From assembly GCA_007129525.1 (NCBI GenBank), contig SKVI01000250.1, positions 1 through 6,197 of the forward strand: 6,197 bases of DNA. The letters run 5' to 3'. The DNA is from Gemmatimonadota bacterium. Its GTDB lineage: Bacteria > Gemmatimonadota > Gemmatimonadetes > Longimicrobiales > Gaopeijiaceae. The notes beneath the pieces are model-generated. The model ran no database searches. It worked only from the letters and a program-made list of their open reading frames with translations, and was not told the origin of the DNA. A program made the translations under genes and the position numbers. Of the stretch, positions 6,061-6,197 are shown piece by piece; the first letter of the stretch is position 1, and each line of letters begins with the position of its first letter.

Positions 6061-6197
6061 TCAGAGGGACTTCAGGAACGCCACCAGGAGGCGGAGCTCT
6101 TCGGGGGTGAGGCCCAGGGGCCGGATGTCGGGGCTCCGGTTCGGGTGGGGACCGCCCCCCTCGTTGTAGAACTCCACCGCTTCTTCCAGCGTGGCCA
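6061..6197 (-). CDS. Di-haem cytochrome c peroxidase / MauG-family protein, C-terminal end (starts outside the window)
   Basis: The last 44 codons and TGA stop of a gene that begins beyond the window. The translation begins ATLEEAVEFYNEGGG and continues with PHPNRSPDIRPLGL, TPEELRLLVAFLKSL. This is the characteristic C-terminal tail of the di-haem cytochrome c peroxidase/MauG family: a FYNxGGG helix end, a DIRPLGLT turn and a final helix ending in LVAFLKSL. Neither haem site is visible in this fragment. The protein is expected to be periplasmic or envelope-attached, like its relatives. The gene points towards the two-component operon on the same strand with 235 bases between. It is a different gene from the peroxidase fragment at the other end of the window, since that fragment is an N-terminus lying downstream of three intact genes. 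The fragments do not overlap in the protein, so they cannot be compared here. Confidence 0.85.
   Translation of the reverse strand, partial: ATLEEAVEFYNEGGGPHPNRSPDIRPLGLTPEELRLLVAFLKSL

Noticed and set aside
3882..6110. Plus-strand ORF of 742 codons across the kinase, the regulator and the gap
   Set aside because: It runs antisense to two unmistakable genes and through their intergenic region. High GC leaves few stop codons, and the translation is low-complexity without known motifs.
1..6197. CRISPR array, tRNA, rRNA, insertion sequence or phage genes
   Set aside because: No regularly spaced identical repeats, no tRNA or rRNA signature, no transposase or integrase motifs and no terminal inverted repeats were seen on either strand.

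Overview
The window is very GC-rich bacterial DNA in which every convincing gene lies on the minus strand. Read in the transcription direction, from high to low coordinates, the order is: the 3' end of a di-haem cytochrome c peroxidase/MauG-family gene (6061-6197), a 235-base gap, an NtrC-type sigma-54-dependent response regulator (4464-5825), an overlapping membrane sensor histidine kinase (2693-4477), a 311-base gap holding a possible 67-residue small ORF, a lipoprotein made entirely of WD40-like/PD40 propeller repeats (450-2381), and the 5' end of a second di-haem cytochrome c peroxidase/MauG-family gene (1-409).

The likely source is a high-GC Gram-negative bacterium of the Gemmatimonadota or Acidobacteriota kind. 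Long PD40 propeller proteins with a TDWDTGD-type first blade and an ELWVMEN ending are, from general knowledge, common in those phyla. The window has no rRNA or other phylogenetic marker, so this is only an inference.

The regulator and kinase overlap by 14 bases and form a complete two-component pair. The kinase has two membrane segments, an extracytoplasmic region of about 235 residues, HAMP, HisKA with His383 and an intact ATPase domain. The regulator has a receiver domain with Asp53, an AAA+ domain with an intact GAFTGA loop, and a Fis-type helix-turn-helix. The propeller lipoprotein and the downstream peroxidase are 40 bases apart on the same strand and probably share a transcript. A periplasmic or cell-surface redox module with its own sigma-54 control circuit is a reasonable hypothesis, but no convincing sigma-54 promoter is visible.

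The least ordinary features are the regularity of the propeller (12 xxDG turns spaced 46-53 residues, no catalytic domain) and the small ORF in the 311-base gap, whose internal repeats stay in reading frame and mostly differ at silent or conservative positions. No CRISPR array, tRNA, rRNA, insertion sequence or phage gene was seen.
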